Shown one piece after another: positions 33,534 through 44,538 of a DNA stretch of 64,000 nt. Origin of the DNA: Distichodus sexfasciatus (Eukaryota > Chordata > Actinopteri > Characiformes > Distichodontidae); the NCBI GenBank assembly GCA_032718565.1, contig JAVGVS010000010.1, positions 5,088,318 through 5,152,317 on the forward strand, given 5' to 3'. The stretch's first letter is position 1. Every line of letters begins with the position of its first letter. The notes under the pieces were generated by a model, which was given only the letters and a program-made list of their open reading frames with translations, did no database searches and was not told the DNA's origin. The translations under genes and the position numbers were made by a program.

Positions 33534-34110
33534 CTGCTTTAGTGAATTCTTTTTTAAGACAGATTGAGAAATCCATGTAACAGGTCATCCTTTTACATCT
33601 TCATACATTTTGCTTTAGTTTTACTGTTTAAAACATGTAGTTTGAATGGCTATTTTATCTATATATGTTTAATTCTCTTGTAAAGTGCATTGTGACTTAT
33701 GTGAGACAAATGCTATAAAAATAAACTTTTAATTATGCTCTTATTATTTTAAGTTTGACCAACATATTACAAAAGTTAATGAGTGTATGAAAATTGTGAC
33801 AAAAAAATCTAACAATGAGTAAGAGTCTGAAAATATCACTAGTTGTATCTGTGTGAAACGAAAGCTTCATTTGCAAAAGATTTAATTATGTTCAGCATTT
33901 GCATCCTGACAGGTGGAGAGACGTATCCCAATCTGGGGTGCATTTCCCAAAAGCGTAGTTGCTAACGTATTGCTAACTATGTTAGCAACACTGTGTTAGT
34001 TGCTAAGGTACACTTGATTTGCTATGATAATTTGCTACATAAAAATAAACATTTATGAACTGTTTACACAATTGGTTTTTACAGGGACTTCACTGATTTA
34101 TCTTTACAAC
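33534..34110. repeat. Non-coding, with TTCCCAAAAGC element at 33.94 kb
   Basis: Around 33937-34030 the sequence GGGGTGCATTTCCCAAAAGC, GTAGTTGCTAACGTATTGC, TATGTTAGCAACACTG and TTAGTTGCTAAGG belongs to the same small element as the 57-bp insertion at 42380-42436. The right end was not found. The rest is plain AT-rich DNA. Confidence 0.5.
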
Positions 34111-34213
34111 ATTGCTCATTTCCTCTGGGATTCAGTGGTAGTAGTGTTGGCGGTAGGATAGAGTCTTGAACCTTGTTGTGTAGATGAGTATATTACCAAT
34201 AGACCACCACCAT
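34111..34213 (-). mobile_element. tRNA-derived SINE, family B, 5' part
   Basis: On the minus strand: GGTGGTGGTCTATTGGTAAT (A box), AAGGTTCAAGACTCTATCC (B box), then CGCCAACACTACTACCACTG. The copy stops after GAGCAATG and has no tail. Confidence 0.7.
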
Positions 34214-34925
34214 GTTTTTATTACTGATGCTGTGTATGTATTTTATATAAAATAGTCAAATTGCATCAATTCCCAGACATAGGTTCATTGCTTAGGACAC
34301 ACTGAAGATCACACTAAAAGTGAACAGAGGCCACCACCTCATTTGTGTTCCTCTCATAAATTCATATTCCAAATTAAAATAATCACATTCAGTTCTAGAC
34401 AAATGCATCCTCCATTCTTTCCTTAGAACAACCCACTCAGCAAAGTTTCTCATCCTCTCCTTCCCCATCATACCCTTCTGTAGATAATGACTGAGAGCTA
34501 CATTCTGTGGGCCATATGGTGACATATGCCTGTGTTAGTGTGGCCTCTATCTCACAGCCCGAGCACAGCAGTCAAATTTACATGATGTCACCCCAGATGT
34601 CGCTAACGTCCCCCCAGTGTCAGGATAAGCAGCTGGGAGGGGACTTTAAGAGTGGGTTTGCCTCTTTTTCACCCCATAAAGCCCTTCAGCAGTGGGGCAG
34701 AGGAGATGGGAGCATCATCGAGTGGTGGGAATCTGTTCTATGGTGAAACACAGAGGCAACTGCAGACTAAGCTGGTGGTGGAATGGCATCAGAGGAACTG
34801 TTTGCTTTAATGAGCACTGCAGTCTGAGGAGATGAAGCTGAGGATGATGAGAGCTGTGAGGCTTTTAGATGTCACTTGTGCTCAGCCTCCATGCATGCTC
34901 ATCTGTTTTTCTATCCTTGTGAGGT
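34214..34925. other. Non-coding sequence, no gene recognised
   Basis: The 34500-34870 part has moderate GC and no repeats. Two opposing frames of about 78 codons show no domain. Confidence 0.45.
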
Positions 34926-35225
34926 ACAAGCTACAAGCTAGTTATGATTAAATGTATCTAAGCTTAAAACTGAGGTACTCATACAATGTAACAGTTAGCT
35001 ACACTACAAGATAAAGCGAAAAAGCAGCTAACAAAGCTATTTCCATCCTCTGACTTCATCTCGCAGTTGCCAATAGTGTGCTGTGTTGCACTGTAGCCAA
35101 TAAGATACCGCTTCTATGAAGTAATTAGTTACTTTTAAAGCTACACCATTTTAAAAGTAGCTTTACTACTGATAAGCTACTGGAAAAAGTAATTAACTTA
35201 GTACCATTGCTACTTGTAACGACTC
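34926..35225. repeat. Diverged AGTAGCT-rich (hAT-like) repeat
   Basis: CAGTTAGCTACACTACAAG, AGCTAACAAAGCTATTTCC, TTTAAAAGTAGCTTTACTAC and GATAAGCTACTGGAAAAAG recur in the 46.3-46.9 kb and 47.7-48.7 kb repeats, including the stretch CTCGCAGTTGCCAATAGTG, which parallels CTTGCAGCTGCCAAGAGTG at 46433. No clear ends or target duplication. Confidence 0.6.
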
Positions 35226-35990
35226 TCAAACTAAAAATGAAAGGTCATAAATACCTCCTGTATGTGACATGGTAACTGTTAAAATGTTGCAAGTAATTTA
35301 ACAATCTTAACCTTGTGATTCACATTGGAATGGATTGCTTGGATTGGAGTTAATTAGGCTATGCAGTTCTACACATACACCTAAACGTAACTTTGACTAT
35401 GATAACAGAAGGAACATATTTTAGTTTTACAAATGAAAGCAGTTTTTTGATAAAAGCAGGGCATTTTGTGTCATGAAATGCCCGCCCAGCATTAACAATT
35501 CAATGTTCAATTTAGTTTCGGGGGCGTTCAGTCCCCACAAAGGGCTAAATGCGTGATTACACACACGTACACACACCAACTTACCGCCAAGGACGAAATG
35601 AGAGGCAGAGAAGCATGTGCGGTTTGATTATGTGCTGAGTTGTGAGGAGGTAGTGAAGAGCGAGATTGAGGATGTGTACAGAGATGATGGCCTTCACACT
35701 GGGATAAAAGCAAGTAGAGGCCAAATGTGTTCTATTGAAGAACATCACGAATAGCAAAAGCTCCTTTCTATTGTGCTCTGTTTACTCTTTCATCTCTTCC
35801 CGTGCTTGGCATGGAATCTTTATTACTTCAGCGTGAACTTAATGTGTGTGTGTGTAGGTCTGTGTGTACAATTGTGTATGTGTATGTAAAACATGGTTAC
35901 CAACCACTGAAGCATGTGAATGTCCAGACTGTCAGACAAAACCTATAAAAGAAATATTGCAGTATTCATTAAAATTGCCTATAAATAAAG
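35226..35990. other. Non-coding sequence, no gene recognised
   Basis: A GT-rich patch lies at 35843-35886. Nothing else identified. Confidence 0.5.
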
Positions 35991-35994
35991 AATT

Positions 35995-36133
35995 TGAAAG
36001 TAAAAGAGGAAAAGGATTTCTAAGTCTGTGGTTAGGGCTAAGAAAATAAATATCTGTACATGTATCTCAGCATGTATAATATATAAAGAGATATTTATGA
36101 TATGTGGACTTCCCTAATAAATAAAAGCAAATA
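35995..36133. repeat. Interspersed repeat, copy related to 31692-31825
   Basis: GAAAGTAAAAGAGGAAAAGG, GGTTAGGGCTAAGAAAATAA, TCTGTACATGTA, TTTATGATATGTGGAC and ATAAATAAAAGCAAAT follow the order of the copy at 31.7 kb. GT-rich DNA lies on both sides, as often in this kind of fish repeat. Confidence 0.5.
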
Positions 36134-38408
36134 TTTAATAAGTCTGCAAGAGACCAAAAATACTGGCAGTTTGTGTATGTGAGCTATGAGTGTGTGTTTG
36201 GTGTGTGTGAGGCAGGATTTTAGATATTTGGAGCTGATTATTTCCTTAAAAAACAGATTTCTGTGACTTTGTGGGGACATTCTTGCATGTGAGCATCGGA
36301 CTTCATAAGAAAGAATATCATTTAAAGAAAAGATTTATTCTGTAAATAAGAATTACCCTTATAAATCCAAAAAGATTAAAATATTTGCTCTTAGTTAATG
36401 AGGATAAGCTTTGGGTTAGGTGCACTAGTATTCTGATCTGGTAATGTGTCAATTTAAATACTCACAAAGATAGCAACTGTGTGTGGTTTTTCTGCAGCTG
36501 AGATATGGCTCTAATTTAATAGAATTTGGAACTCGAACAGTTCTGGCCTCACTCCGCTCTGAATGAAACAGGCTAAAAGCCATTTGCTAAATGGCTGAAT
36601 GATTTAGTTTTCTGAAAAGAAGACAGACTGTGACTAAACAAACACGTCTCCCCGTCCTGCTCATTCATGATGCCGTTCTAAATGCACTGCCTGTTTAAGT
36701 ATTAATTGTTCTGAAAAAAATGTTTAGGCTAACAGCTGAGAATGGTCTGCCAACAAAGAGCAGATATAGATAGCATCGCTACACAAAGCATATTTTCTCT
36801 CTTTTCTTTTTTGGAAATGTAGTTAAAATTGATGCTGTCTGTTGGTTATTCAGTGTAATCTCTAGCTTAGCCCAGCCCACCTCTTCCAAACATGAACATG
36901 GTCTTGCTTTCTTTCTGAGACAGTTGCCTTTGATTTCCATCATTGATAAATGTAAATAATAGCTTTTTTCTTTATAAAACTTTTTATCCTTATGAGGCCT
37001 TCATATACAAGAAAATTTATTTTCCTATCTTTTAGATGACAATTAGGTCCTTACAATTAACCCCAAAACTCAATGTACTCTAAAGTCATATTTCTCCTGC
37101 TCTTCTGGCTCCTCCCTCAACCCCACCCACTAACCCATCCCCATTTGTGTTCCCTGTTCTCCTCCTGAGTTTGCTCCAGGCTGTTCTGATGGATTAGCCC
37201 AACACACCATCCTCCTTAATCAGTACAGCAGAGGAGATTGGGGTGGCACAGGGCCAAAGTCGTCTCCCCTGCTCTGCCATTAACCCATCCTCCGCCATTA
37301 CCCATCTGCACTCACCACAGGCCTCGGAGCCCCTCCGCCTGGCTCAACACAAGGTTGGAGTTCAGAATATTCTCACAGCTGCCTTATGGTGTGTTACTTT
37401 TATATGCTTTTAACGAATTTATCTTTCAACTTGATGTTGTTTATTGTGTTTTTTATTATTATTATTACTTAAATGACACTACAGCCTAAACTCTGTCCTG
37501 ACCTCTTTGCATAAAGCCACTGGGATTAATGGATCAGCAACTATGTTGAATTTAGCAGAACTGAGATGAGAAACAAGAGGTTTGGATTGGATCAATGCCA
37601 GATTAGTGCATGTGGAACAGGGAGGGAGTTTTCAATATCTGCAGAAGACATTAGCATCGACTAAGCATTCGATCAGATTGTTTTTTCCTCTCTTGTACCT
37701 CAAAGAATTGTTAACATTTTACAGATTTTCCCTTAAGTTGAACAATGACTCTTACTGTGAGAGTTCTTTTCCTAGTTGGTCTTTACATTACAAAGAGAAA
37801 CATTTTCTACATATAGATAAACTCAGACTTTAGCTAGTGAAGTTTGGTCAACATTAGAAAAGTGAAAACTGTTCTGAAGCTTTCCCAAGGAGTCATGCTC
37901 GGTAGATTCAGCCTCGCTTCAAAAGCAAGCATTTGTCTTCCCTACTGGATCCAATCTGACCCTCCTCTACCCTCCGTTTCCCCCCGCAACATCTGAAAAT
38001 ATCATTTCCCTGCTGTAGAGGTGCCCTCTCCCGTCCACTGCCTCACATCTATGGGTTCTGTCATTATAAGCAGGAACCCCTGCTCCTCAAACACACCGCC
38101 TCTGCCTGGGTCCTCATGTGCTTTGTTAAGCATGCGCTACATCAGGGATAGGTGTCAAAACCACATGGTGAGATAGAAAATTGTCTCCTTTCCTTTCTGT
38201 GTATGGAGACCGGAAATAGAAATAAAGGAAAGAGAGGCAGAGAGTTAGAACATTTTTAGAGAGAGAGAGACAGAAAGAGCTAGATTTTGGGAAAGAAACT
38301 CAAAGCACCTCATTACATAAACTTATATATACTTATATAAACACAAAAATATAACACATATATTACGCACTATAATTCTATTATTTTAAAATTATTATTA
38401 TTAAGGAT
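36134..38408. other. Non-coding sequence, no gene recognised
   Basis: The part 36170-36480 has TTTGTGGGGACATTCTTGC and GGGTTAGGTGCACTAGTATTC, pointing to another diverged member of the GGGGAC/GT-run fish repeat. Short (ATT)n runs at 37456-37468 and 38388-38404, and a GA run at 38261-38280. Polypyrimidine DNA at 37100-37330. No exon recognised. Confidence 0.45.
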
Positions 38409-38582
38409 TACAGTCAGATGCTATTTTTCAGAGCAAATAATCTCCCTGGAGCAACTTGGAGTTAAAGGCCTTGCTCAGGGGCCCAACGGTGGATTTTTAG
38501 GCTGTTCCCAGACTTGAGTCCCCAAATCCATTATAGCCACCAGCCCAGACTTTCTCACACCATAGCACCACTGGCCCCTTTA
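38409..38582 (-). mobile_element. SINE with L2-type 3' end, diverged
   Basis: On the minus strand: GGGGCCAGTGGTGCTATGG (A-box-like), TGGGGACTCAAGTCTGGG (B-box-like), CCGTTGGGCCCCTGAGC, AAGGCCTTTAACTCCAAG and TTGCTCCAGGGAGATTATTTGC, ending GCATCTGACTGTAATCC. The middle matches family B but the head differs, so this may be a separate subfamily. Confidence 0.65.
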
Positions 38583-38858
38583 AACTATAATATGTAAACA
38601 ATAAAAGTAACCATTTAATTCTCTACCAGACGAGCTGGACTACATGATTATCTGAGTTGTACAGAGGCATTGTTAATTGCAACTTGCAGTGAGCTCCTGA
38701 AACTAAATCTGTTACATTCAGACACATATACACACTGCTACACTGTAGAAGCAACATTGAAACTATACTTTTAACCATATCCTTAAACGTAGATGTGATA
38801 TAACCTGTTTAATATAGTGCTTAGCCATACTACAGGCAATAAAAAAATAGATAATTAC

Positions 38859-39292
38859 CAGAGGTGGGCAAAGTACCTAACTTCATTACTTAAGTGAAAG
38901 TACAGATACCACTTTCAAATTTTACTCCAAATTTTTACGCAAGTTACTGAAGTACTTGTTTTAAAAAACACTTAAGTATTAAAAATTAATCTTCTTTCAC
39001 CACACTGTTGCATTATTACCACAACTCTTACAATACCTAAAGCCTCTGACTAGCTTGCTAGAACAGTCTACAGGTGTAACGTAACCCTACTGATAGGCTG
39101 TCACCTGCAAGAAAACCATTTACGTTTTATCCTCAGATAAAAAGTATGGTATTTGTCTTTCAAATGTTGTGTAGTGAAAGTCTTAAGTTTCCAAAACAAA
39201 AAAACAAAACTCCTTAAGCGAAGTACAGATACTCAAAAACTGTACTTAAATACAGTACTCAAGTAAATGTACTTTGTTACTGTCCACCTCTG
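38859..39292. mobile_element. Non-autonomous hAT element, 434 bp
   Basis: The ends are CAGAGGTGGGCAAAGTA and, inverted, CAGAGGTGGACAGTAACAAAG. Beside them lie ATAATTAC (38851-38858) and CTAATTAC (39293-39300), an 8-bp target duplication with one mismatch, typical of hAT transposons. The interior has inverted runs rich in AAGTACTT and TACTTAAG and no transposase. I recognise the CAGAGGTGG end as a very common fish element. Confidence 0.85.
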
Positions 39293-39890
39293 CTAATTAC
39301 ACTGAACCTATTGTAAAGCCAAACCATAGTTACAGCTTTTTAATAGTTGCTTTGCTACTCATAAGCTACTAAAAAGTAGTTAAATTAGTATTGTTGCTAA
39401 CTTTAGTTAGCTAGCTCTATCTGTCCCAGAGGTGAATGGAATCCTGTTCAGAGTCTTTGTTTCTCTAAAGGTTTTTTTCCTCAGCAACTTTTGCCCTCAT
39501 TTTAGACTTACTTGTTAAGGGCTTACTCACAATGTAAAGCTGCTTTCTGACAAGGTGTGCAGTAAAATGTGCTATATAATAAAATTGAATGGAAAGAAAA
39601 AAATGGGTAAATCTTTGCCTTCATTTTTGCTCATTTAAACTTTTCATACTTGGTGTCCACCTAAGTGTATCACCATCCTTAGGCTTTGACTTAAAGGATC
39701 ATAATTGTCCATTTCCCTTAATTGTGTTGAACACACTCGTGGAAAGGTATCAACGATATCCTTGTTTTAAAAAGGATTAAAAGTTTTAAAAATAATGGAA
39801 AGAATCATGATGTCTAGGATTACATCGATTAGAGGATCTGATTGTCAGTTTTGATTAAACGCCCTGCCTTATATTGAATCTTGAAATTGT
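39293..39890. other. Non-coding, with AGTAGCT-type fragment at 39.3 kb
   Basis: CATAGTTACAGCTTTTTAATAG and CATAAGCTACTAAAAAGTAG with TTAGTTAGCTAGCTC at 39320-39420 belong to the AGTAGCT repeat family. The rest is plain. Confidence 0.45.
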
Positions 39891-39972
39891 GAGAATGGCA
39901 GAGCGGGAGAGGCCAGCGAAGAGAGAGAAAGAGAGAGAGAAAGAAAGAGAGGAAGAAAGAAAGAGAGAGGGG
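39891..39972. repeat. GA/GAAA purine tract
   Basis: Imperfect AGAGAAAG and AAGA units for about 70 bp. The long overlapping frames here on both strands are shadows of this tract. Confidence 0.9.
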
Positions 39973-40760
39973 GTGAAAATGACTCGGCGCAGTGGAGCTG
40001 ATCCGTGCTTGGCGATGTGGAAGAGAGGGCCAGACGTGGTGGCACATGTCCGGTGTGTGAACGGCCTCTTCCCTGCCAGCCTTGTCTGGTGGTGAGAGCC
40101 AAGAGATGAGTCATCCTCGGGGAGTGTGAGGACGCGAGGTCTGGAGAGACACCGGGAGGACCGGGAACCTGACAGACACACACCGAGTCTCTGCTTGCAA
40201 TCTGCCGGTCGGAGTTTAACTTTCGACTCCTCGTTTTCCTGACTTCTTCCCCTCGTCTCCATAAAGGACCTTATGCAGAAGATAAAAAGAAACGTTTAAA
40301 ACGAAACGAGCCGTCCCTCGTGCCAGTTGTTCTAATGTTGATGCTGCTCGATAGGACGTTTGATACTGACTGAGTCTAATCCCAATTTGGACCGCGGAAG
40401 CGCGAGCATCTGGGTGGTGGAGCCTGCCCAGCCGACCTGGAATCGAATTCAGCGCGGCGCATCAGCAGACAGGGCCAAATCTAATGCAAGCGGGCCTGGA
40501 TTCTAGTAGCAATTGAGTCCACAAATGAGCCCATCTGCTGGTGAAGTCCGTTATTCAGATCCCAATTTTTTTTCTTCCTCTTGTCATGAACATGGGGGCC
40601 TGAGGTCTAAGCAGGTTTCTGAAGGAGTACTCGTGCCATGTTTCACTTGACTTACCTCATCCATTCACCACCTATTTCTATTAGATAAAGGGATTGAATT
40701 AAGCAGTTTGGAGGCTGAATGTTCATAAGCTCCTTATTTCTTTTCATTTTGGATGACTCG
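39973..40760. promoter_or_regulatory. GC-richer candidate conserved block
   Basis: Repeat-free sequence with CGs: GGACCGCGGAAGCGCGAGC, CTGGAATCGAATTCAGCGCG and GGCCAAATCTAATGCAAGC, then TCCACAAATGAGCCCATC and GAAGTCCGTTATTCAGATC. Texture is that of a conserved developmental enhancer. No protein frame of interest. Confidence 0.3.
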
Positions 40761-42179
40761 GGTGAGAGAAAAACACCTTTACAGCGGAAGAAAAAATATG
40801 CACATTATGCGGGAGTGATGATCGAACGGTTGCTCTTGCTTTGGGGTATCATAGAAGGGATGGCTTGCAGATTAGGAAGAGTGAAAAGAGAATATATGCA
40901 CATCTGAAGGTAATCTGTCAGATAAGTCAGGGCTGCAATAAGTGACGGAGAGGCAGGATAGTGATAAGACGAGCCTCATGATGAACAGAATGGGCATCAT
41001 GTCTCTCTGTCCCAGGAGGATGCTGGGATTGGGTCCGTCTCTGACTTTCATAGGGCACTGAAGCGGTTAATCCTTTCATCAATACCATTCTGCCACTCTA
41101 TGACTTGTCCATCCTGATACCCTGCTCACTCTCACCCCCCTTTATTTTTGACACTAACCGCCATCTTCATCTTCTTCTTCTTCCTCTGCAGTGACCTCAT
41201 GCTCATTACGGAAAGGGATCTAGTTGATACAGAAACACCTGGGGAGGGGTGGTGGTGTTTCTCCTTCTTCCTCTTGCTATATCTCACTGTCCACTTGTGT
41301 GCCAGGGCCTATCCTTATGATGGAGTGTCCACTGCCCTGCCTGCAACCCCGTTTTGTTTTTTGTTTGTCAGTGCCGTGTGGAAGAGGAATGTCATGGCTC
41401 GGGGACATTAGGACTTCTCCCTCCCCCTTTGACCTCTTCCTGCTGGAAGAACAGTTCAGCCTCCCTGTCCGTTGTTGGATTAGGGAGGTAGCTTGACTGC
41501 TCGCTTCCACACAAACTCACACAAACACACAACCTGCGATCACCCTAGATTTGCTGTTTCAGGTTTCATCTCACTCCTGAGTGCAAACACACACATATAT
41601 GCATACTCACTGCCACCGCCAATCCCCCTCAATGTCCTCCTCTTCGCATCTTCCTCACAGCTTGAAACACGATAAGACCGTGTTTGGACAGAGTCGAACC
41701 CCTTCTGCTCGAACTCTGGGGTATGACCCCCCCTTCCCATGATGCACCCCTCTGAGTGTTATTCAGAATGATGGACTCAAACCTGCTATGTGGGGCAGCG
41801 CTGTCATAAGCTCTCAAAGCAGGACCCCAGATTTGTGCCGTGGGCTCGGCGCACCGCCGACGCTTCCCCCTGGTGCCCCTGCACCATCATGCTGTGAGTG
41901 TGTAACCTCAGTGGACATGGTTCCTCCGGTGTGGCTGCCTAAAGGAGGCACACTGTAAACTATATTTTTCAATAAAATGTTTGATGCTTTATTAGCCTTA
42001 TTAGACATGTACACCGATTATCCAAATTTTGACAGATATCATGCTAGTATGGGATTTGTTACTGTTCTATCTTATATTGAAACACAATATAAGATTTCTG
42101 AGACTGATGCAGTCCATAAACTGAGGATTTAAAAATCGCTGATGAGTGTTTATTTAGAAATGTATTATATGTACTTAAA
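40761..42179. other. Non-coding sequence, no gene recognised
   Basis: A strong acceptor-like tract (CTTCTTCCTCTGCAG, ending at 41191) is present, but no frame with a GT donor of convincing strength follows. Frames of 60-90 codons on both strands at 41148-41820 overlap and show no domain. Confidence 0.4.
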
Positions 42180-42251
42180 GGGGCAGTGGTTGTGCAAAGG
42201 AAGTTGCTCCTCTGACCAGAGGGTTGCCAGTCAAATCCCATACTGGTAAAG
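42180..42251 (+). mobile_element. Family A SINE, 5' part, split by an insertion
   Basis: GGGGCAGTGGTTGTGCAAAG, the B-box area TGCCAGTCAAATCCCATACTG and GGTAAAG are the head of a family A copy. It stops at 42251, where a family B SINE begins, and resumes at 42481. Confidence 0.7.
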
Positions 42252-42480
42252 CCGGGTTGTTTGTGATCTAGAGGTAGGACGCTTGCCATTACCAAGACTG
42301 GTTCCCTCAGCAAGACCCTTAACCCTACGTTGCTCTCATGGGAACTGTTCCTGAAATTAGGAAATGTAAGTCGCTCTGGGGGGCTTTTCCAAAAGCATAG
42401 TTGCTAATGTATTGCTAACTTTTGGGAAACACACCCCTGGATAAGAACTCCTGCTAAATGCCGTAATTGTTAATATAAAA
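42252..42480 (+). mobile_element. Family B SINE inserted in the family A SINE
   Basis: GTTTGTGATCTAGAGGTAGG, ACTGGTTCCCTCAGCAAGAC, CCTTAACCCTACGTTGCTC, GTAAGTCGCTCTGG, interrupted, then TGGATAAGAACTCCTGC and TAAATGCCGTAATTG. The family B tail is cut between CTCTGG and GATAAG by a small element at 42380-42436. Confidence 0.65.
42380..42436. mobile_element. 57-bp MITE inside the family B SINE tail
   Basis: GGGGGCTTTTCCAAAAGC at the left and CTTTTGGGAAACACACCC at the right are inverted relatives (right end inverted: GGGTGTGTTTCCCAAAAG). The interior is TAGTTGCTAATGTATTGC. CTGG is present on both sides, as a possible short target duplication. The same element occurs at 33.94 kb. Confidence 0.65.
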
Positions 42481-42552
42481 CTACCCCTGAGGTTCCAATG
42501 AGCAAGGTGTGGTGTGTTCACAATGACAAGTAACCAATATATCACTCACTTT
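42481..42552 (+). mobile_element. Family A SINE, 3' part, after the insertion
   Basis: CTACCCCTGAGGTTCCAATG, AGCAAGGTG, GTGTTCACAATGACAAGTAA and ATCACTCAC belong to the second half of family A. A further internal deletion has removed the segment between AGCAAGGT and GTGTTCACAATG. Confidence 0.7.
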
Positions 42553-43995
42553 GATTTTGTGACTTGCCAAAATAAGAGCACTATTTAAAATATACACTAA
42601 TTTTTATTTATTTTGTAAATTGTACTCTACTGAACAAAAGTACAACAATGATTATTTAGGCCTTTTTTAAATGGATCTCCAGTAGATAAACTCCCCAATA
42701 ACAACAGTCTTAACACGGTTGAAGGATTCATCTCAGATCGCTCTGTAGGGTTTAATAAATGTAGCTTACATAGGAGTTAATTAATTTATAAATGCCAGAA
42801 ATGCATTGCGGAGGACAGAACCCCCATAAACAGTTCCTGATTATTAATAACACATAAACATTTTCAGGAAATTTTGCCAAAGAGGGGCATTTGGCCAACA
42901 CATTAGTGCATTATTAAAGATTAAGAATCACTTGCATTTGTTGAATTTATCGAAATCATTGGCATGTGTCTAAATTTGACACTATTGTTCTGTGTCAAGT
43001 AGACTTTGCAGTACAATTCCCATGACCAAATACAGCGCTTCTATCTGCACATTTCTACCTGCAGTTCTATTCAGAGCTTGGAGCAGAATGTATGAGGCAT
43101 TATGGTAGATATTACCTATACATGTATCCTAAGGGTAGTTATTTTTTTATGCCTTCTTGGATCACAGCGTGATTTGGATTGGCCTGAGCCTGTGCACTTT
43201 TTCCTAGTGCTATTTAATGAATATCTGCTCCTTGCTTTCTTTGAGTTCAAATGGTGGGAGCAGTGGGTTATACAGCAGATTTTATACTGTGCTGCACCAT
43301 TAAACAGAGAGGGCCGTTTTATTTCTGCAGGTGACCGCAGTACCGGCTATACGTGAAGTCCTGCTGATTAAAACTGGAGCAGTTATAATAACACATTCTA
43401 CATCGCTGCAGCACACAGGAGCGTTTTGGAGCGGCTTCACTGTAAATAAGGCTGTTTTGAAAGTAGACTGGCTTCTTTCATTCCCACCCTGGTAACACCT
43501 CTGTAATTAATGCAGAGTGAGACTAGAATTAATGGTGTCGGTCCCATTTATCTGAAGATATCTCGCGTTCAGCAGACAGCTCCCTTTCTGCACCAGGTCG
43601 TTTTGTATCCCAGCTACATTTGCTAGTGACCAGCCTGGTCTTAAATGCTAAGCCAGTCGGAGGCAAGGCCAGAATTACTGTGCACTTAGCATAGCAAATA
43701 TGAAAAAAAACAACAACCAACAATTCTTGCCTTTTATTACGGTTTCAATCAGACGGTGGCTATTTCTTGCTGTAAGAGTGCTTGTTTTCCATCCAGATTT
43801 AGTCGTTCATTATGCATCAGACAGATTGCTCTAGTTTGTTCTGCTGGCGTTGTTAGCTGTGTGCTGCTCAGAGTGCTGACTGGGTGTTGTGTCTGGGTCT
43901 GTTCTGTCCACCTGTCACGGTGATGACTCCCTGGTGCTGACATTCTCCCTAGACATACAGTACTCTCTGTTCCCATGGGTTTGGGGACTCGAATC
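42553..43995. other. Non-coding sequence, no gene recognised
   Basis: Moderate GC from 43300 to 43960 without repeats; possibly regulatory. No protein frame of interest. Confidence 0.45.
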
Positions 43996-44014
43996 TGTGT
44001 GTGTGTGTGTGTGA
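43996..44014. repeat. (GT)9 microsatellite
   Basis: Nine GT units, uninterrupted. Confidence 0.9.
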
Positions 44015-44460
44015 GCAATGCTGTTCCACTCTGAGACTCTTTTACTGTGCATGATCTAGCAGTATTGTTGAGTTTTCTATTACAGTAAATGTGAGTTTCT
44101 GCCTAGTCAGTTCAGCTAATGTCCTTAAGCTGGTTATTAAAAGTGATTGGCAATGTGATTGACCAGTATTTAACTGTGGCAAACTCATGCAGAGAAAAAT
44201 TAATAATGAATAAAATCAGTTCATCTCATGTTTAGCACTGCTAACTGTTTTGTACCAACTTAAAAATAGTATGAATAAGACTAAGAAACAATGCAATAGT
44301 ATAAAATATTTAACTATTTTAACTAATTAAAGATGTTCTATACATTTTCAAATAAATACTTATATGTTTACTATTTAAAATGTATAAAGCATGAATTATA
44401 CAAACATTGATATAATTTTAGATAAATAATATTGTTAATTATCATATGTTTTTTTTTTTG
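44015..44460. other. AT-rich non-coding sequence
   Basis: Nothing identified; T-run at 44450. Confidence 0.5.
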
Positions 44461-44465
44461 TAAAT

Positions 44466-44538
44466 GAATCTATCTATCTATATGTCTATCTGTCTTTCTG
44501 TCTGTCCATCCATCTTTTCATCCATCCATCCATCCATG
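44466..44538. repeat. ATCT/CTGT/ATCC compound tetranucleotide array
   Basis: Successive blocks of ATCT, CTGT and ATCC units, consistent with point mutations spreading in an old array. Confidence 0.9.

Noticed and set aside
39855..40262. 135-codon minus-strand frame
   Set aside because: Overlaps a GA purine tract and two other frames on the same DNA; composition follows the repeat.
41150..41240. Strong acceptor-like tract CTTCTTCCTCTGCAG as an exon start
   Set aside because: No plausible donor or known protein downstream.
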